Part shown: piece by piece, positions 13,643 through 13,745 of the stretch | How positions within the stretch are numbered: the first letter of the stretch is position 1 | Layout of the letters: each line of letters starts with the position of its first letter | DNA from: DASYSL01 sp036003365 | Lineage (GTDB): Bacteria; Eisenbacteria; RBG-16-71-46; DASYSL01 | Length of the DNA: 13,745 bases | Reading direction: 5' to 3' | NCBI GenBank assembly: GCA_036003365.1 | Contig: DASYSL010000059.1 | Coordinates: forward strand, 1 to 13,745 | Program-made: the position numbers and the translations under genes | The notes under the pieces: generated by a model | Seen by the model: the letters and a program-made list of their open reading frames with translations, nothing else | The model's database searches: none | What the model was told of the DNA's origin: nothing

Positions 13643-13745
13643 CCGCGCGGCAGAGTGGCAACCTTCTTGTACCCTGCGGGAATTTCGAAAGCATCGTCGG
13701 GCACGCGCCCGAGTTGAATCGCCGTGACGTCGATGCGAAACATGG
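13627..13745 (-). CDS. C-terminal end of a leftward gene (partial), possible secreted lipoprotein-type protein
   Basis: The last 38 codons and a TAG stop (13627-13629) are in the window; the rest lies to the right. The visible residues read FRIDVTAIQLGRVPDD and then FEIPAGYKKVATLPRG. An F-x-[IV]-P-x-G-Y-K-K ending recalls periplasmic DUF4412-like and LolA-like proteins, whose last strand often has this form, but the match is by memory and short. The reading frame is supported by G/C-rich third positions and this motif. It overlaps the end of queD by 16 nt. Confidence 0.5.
   Translation of the reverse strand, partial: MFRIDVTAIQLGRVPDDAFEIPAGYKKVATLPRGHSPR

Overview
The window is high-GC bacterial chromosomal DNA, densely coded on both strands. 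It carries no mobile element, phage module, CRISPR array or RNA gene that I can recognise. The lineage is inferred only. A secreted protein with HAF-type repeats and a FlgD/T9SS-like C-terminal sorting domain, next to a large KP-43-like subtilase with an FN3 tail, together with GC-rich codon use and GTG/TTG starts, fits an FCB-related or neighbouring uncultured phylum such as Candidatus Eisenbacteria. No marker gene proves this.

Region 1 (1-5186) is an exported-protein locus. A leftward subtilisin-family protease runs off the left edge, so its C-terminus is missing. It is divergent from two rightward secreted proteins: a 216-aa protein of unknown family and a 462-aa protein with about seven HAF-like repeats and a sorting domain. 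The 149-bp divergent control region holds two adjacent palindromes around a plausible promoter.

Region 2 (5263-8596) is a rightward run of four genes: a winged-helix-like protein of unknown function, a small ABM-family monooxygenase, a YihY/BrkB membrane protein with a winged-helix-like C-terminal extension, and an AhpD/carboxymuconolactone decarboxylase-like protein with a CxxC motif. Gaps are small or absent, so co-transcription is likely. ABM and AhpD-like proteins often act in redox or quinone chemistry, which suggests but does not show a common theme.

Region 3 (8593-10202) holds two leftward genes (a beta-rich unknown and a membrane-anchored SRPBCC protein) and, divergent from them, a small basic protein with a PxNPxTPxQ...W...RxxW pattern.

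Region 4 (10199-13745) has leftward polX (DNA polymerase X with a PHP domain) translationally coupled through ATGA to an unknown gene. Divergent from polX are queE and queD, two enzymes of the 7-deazaguanine (queuosine/preQ0) pathway. The right edge carries the last 38 codons of a leftward gene. All three convergent gene junctions in the window overlap at their stop codons. I see ordinary housekeeping plus accessory secreted proteins here, not a clear new multi-gene system. The most open items are the unknown secreted protein with its palindromic control region, the winged-helix/ABM pair, and the small W/R-motif protein.
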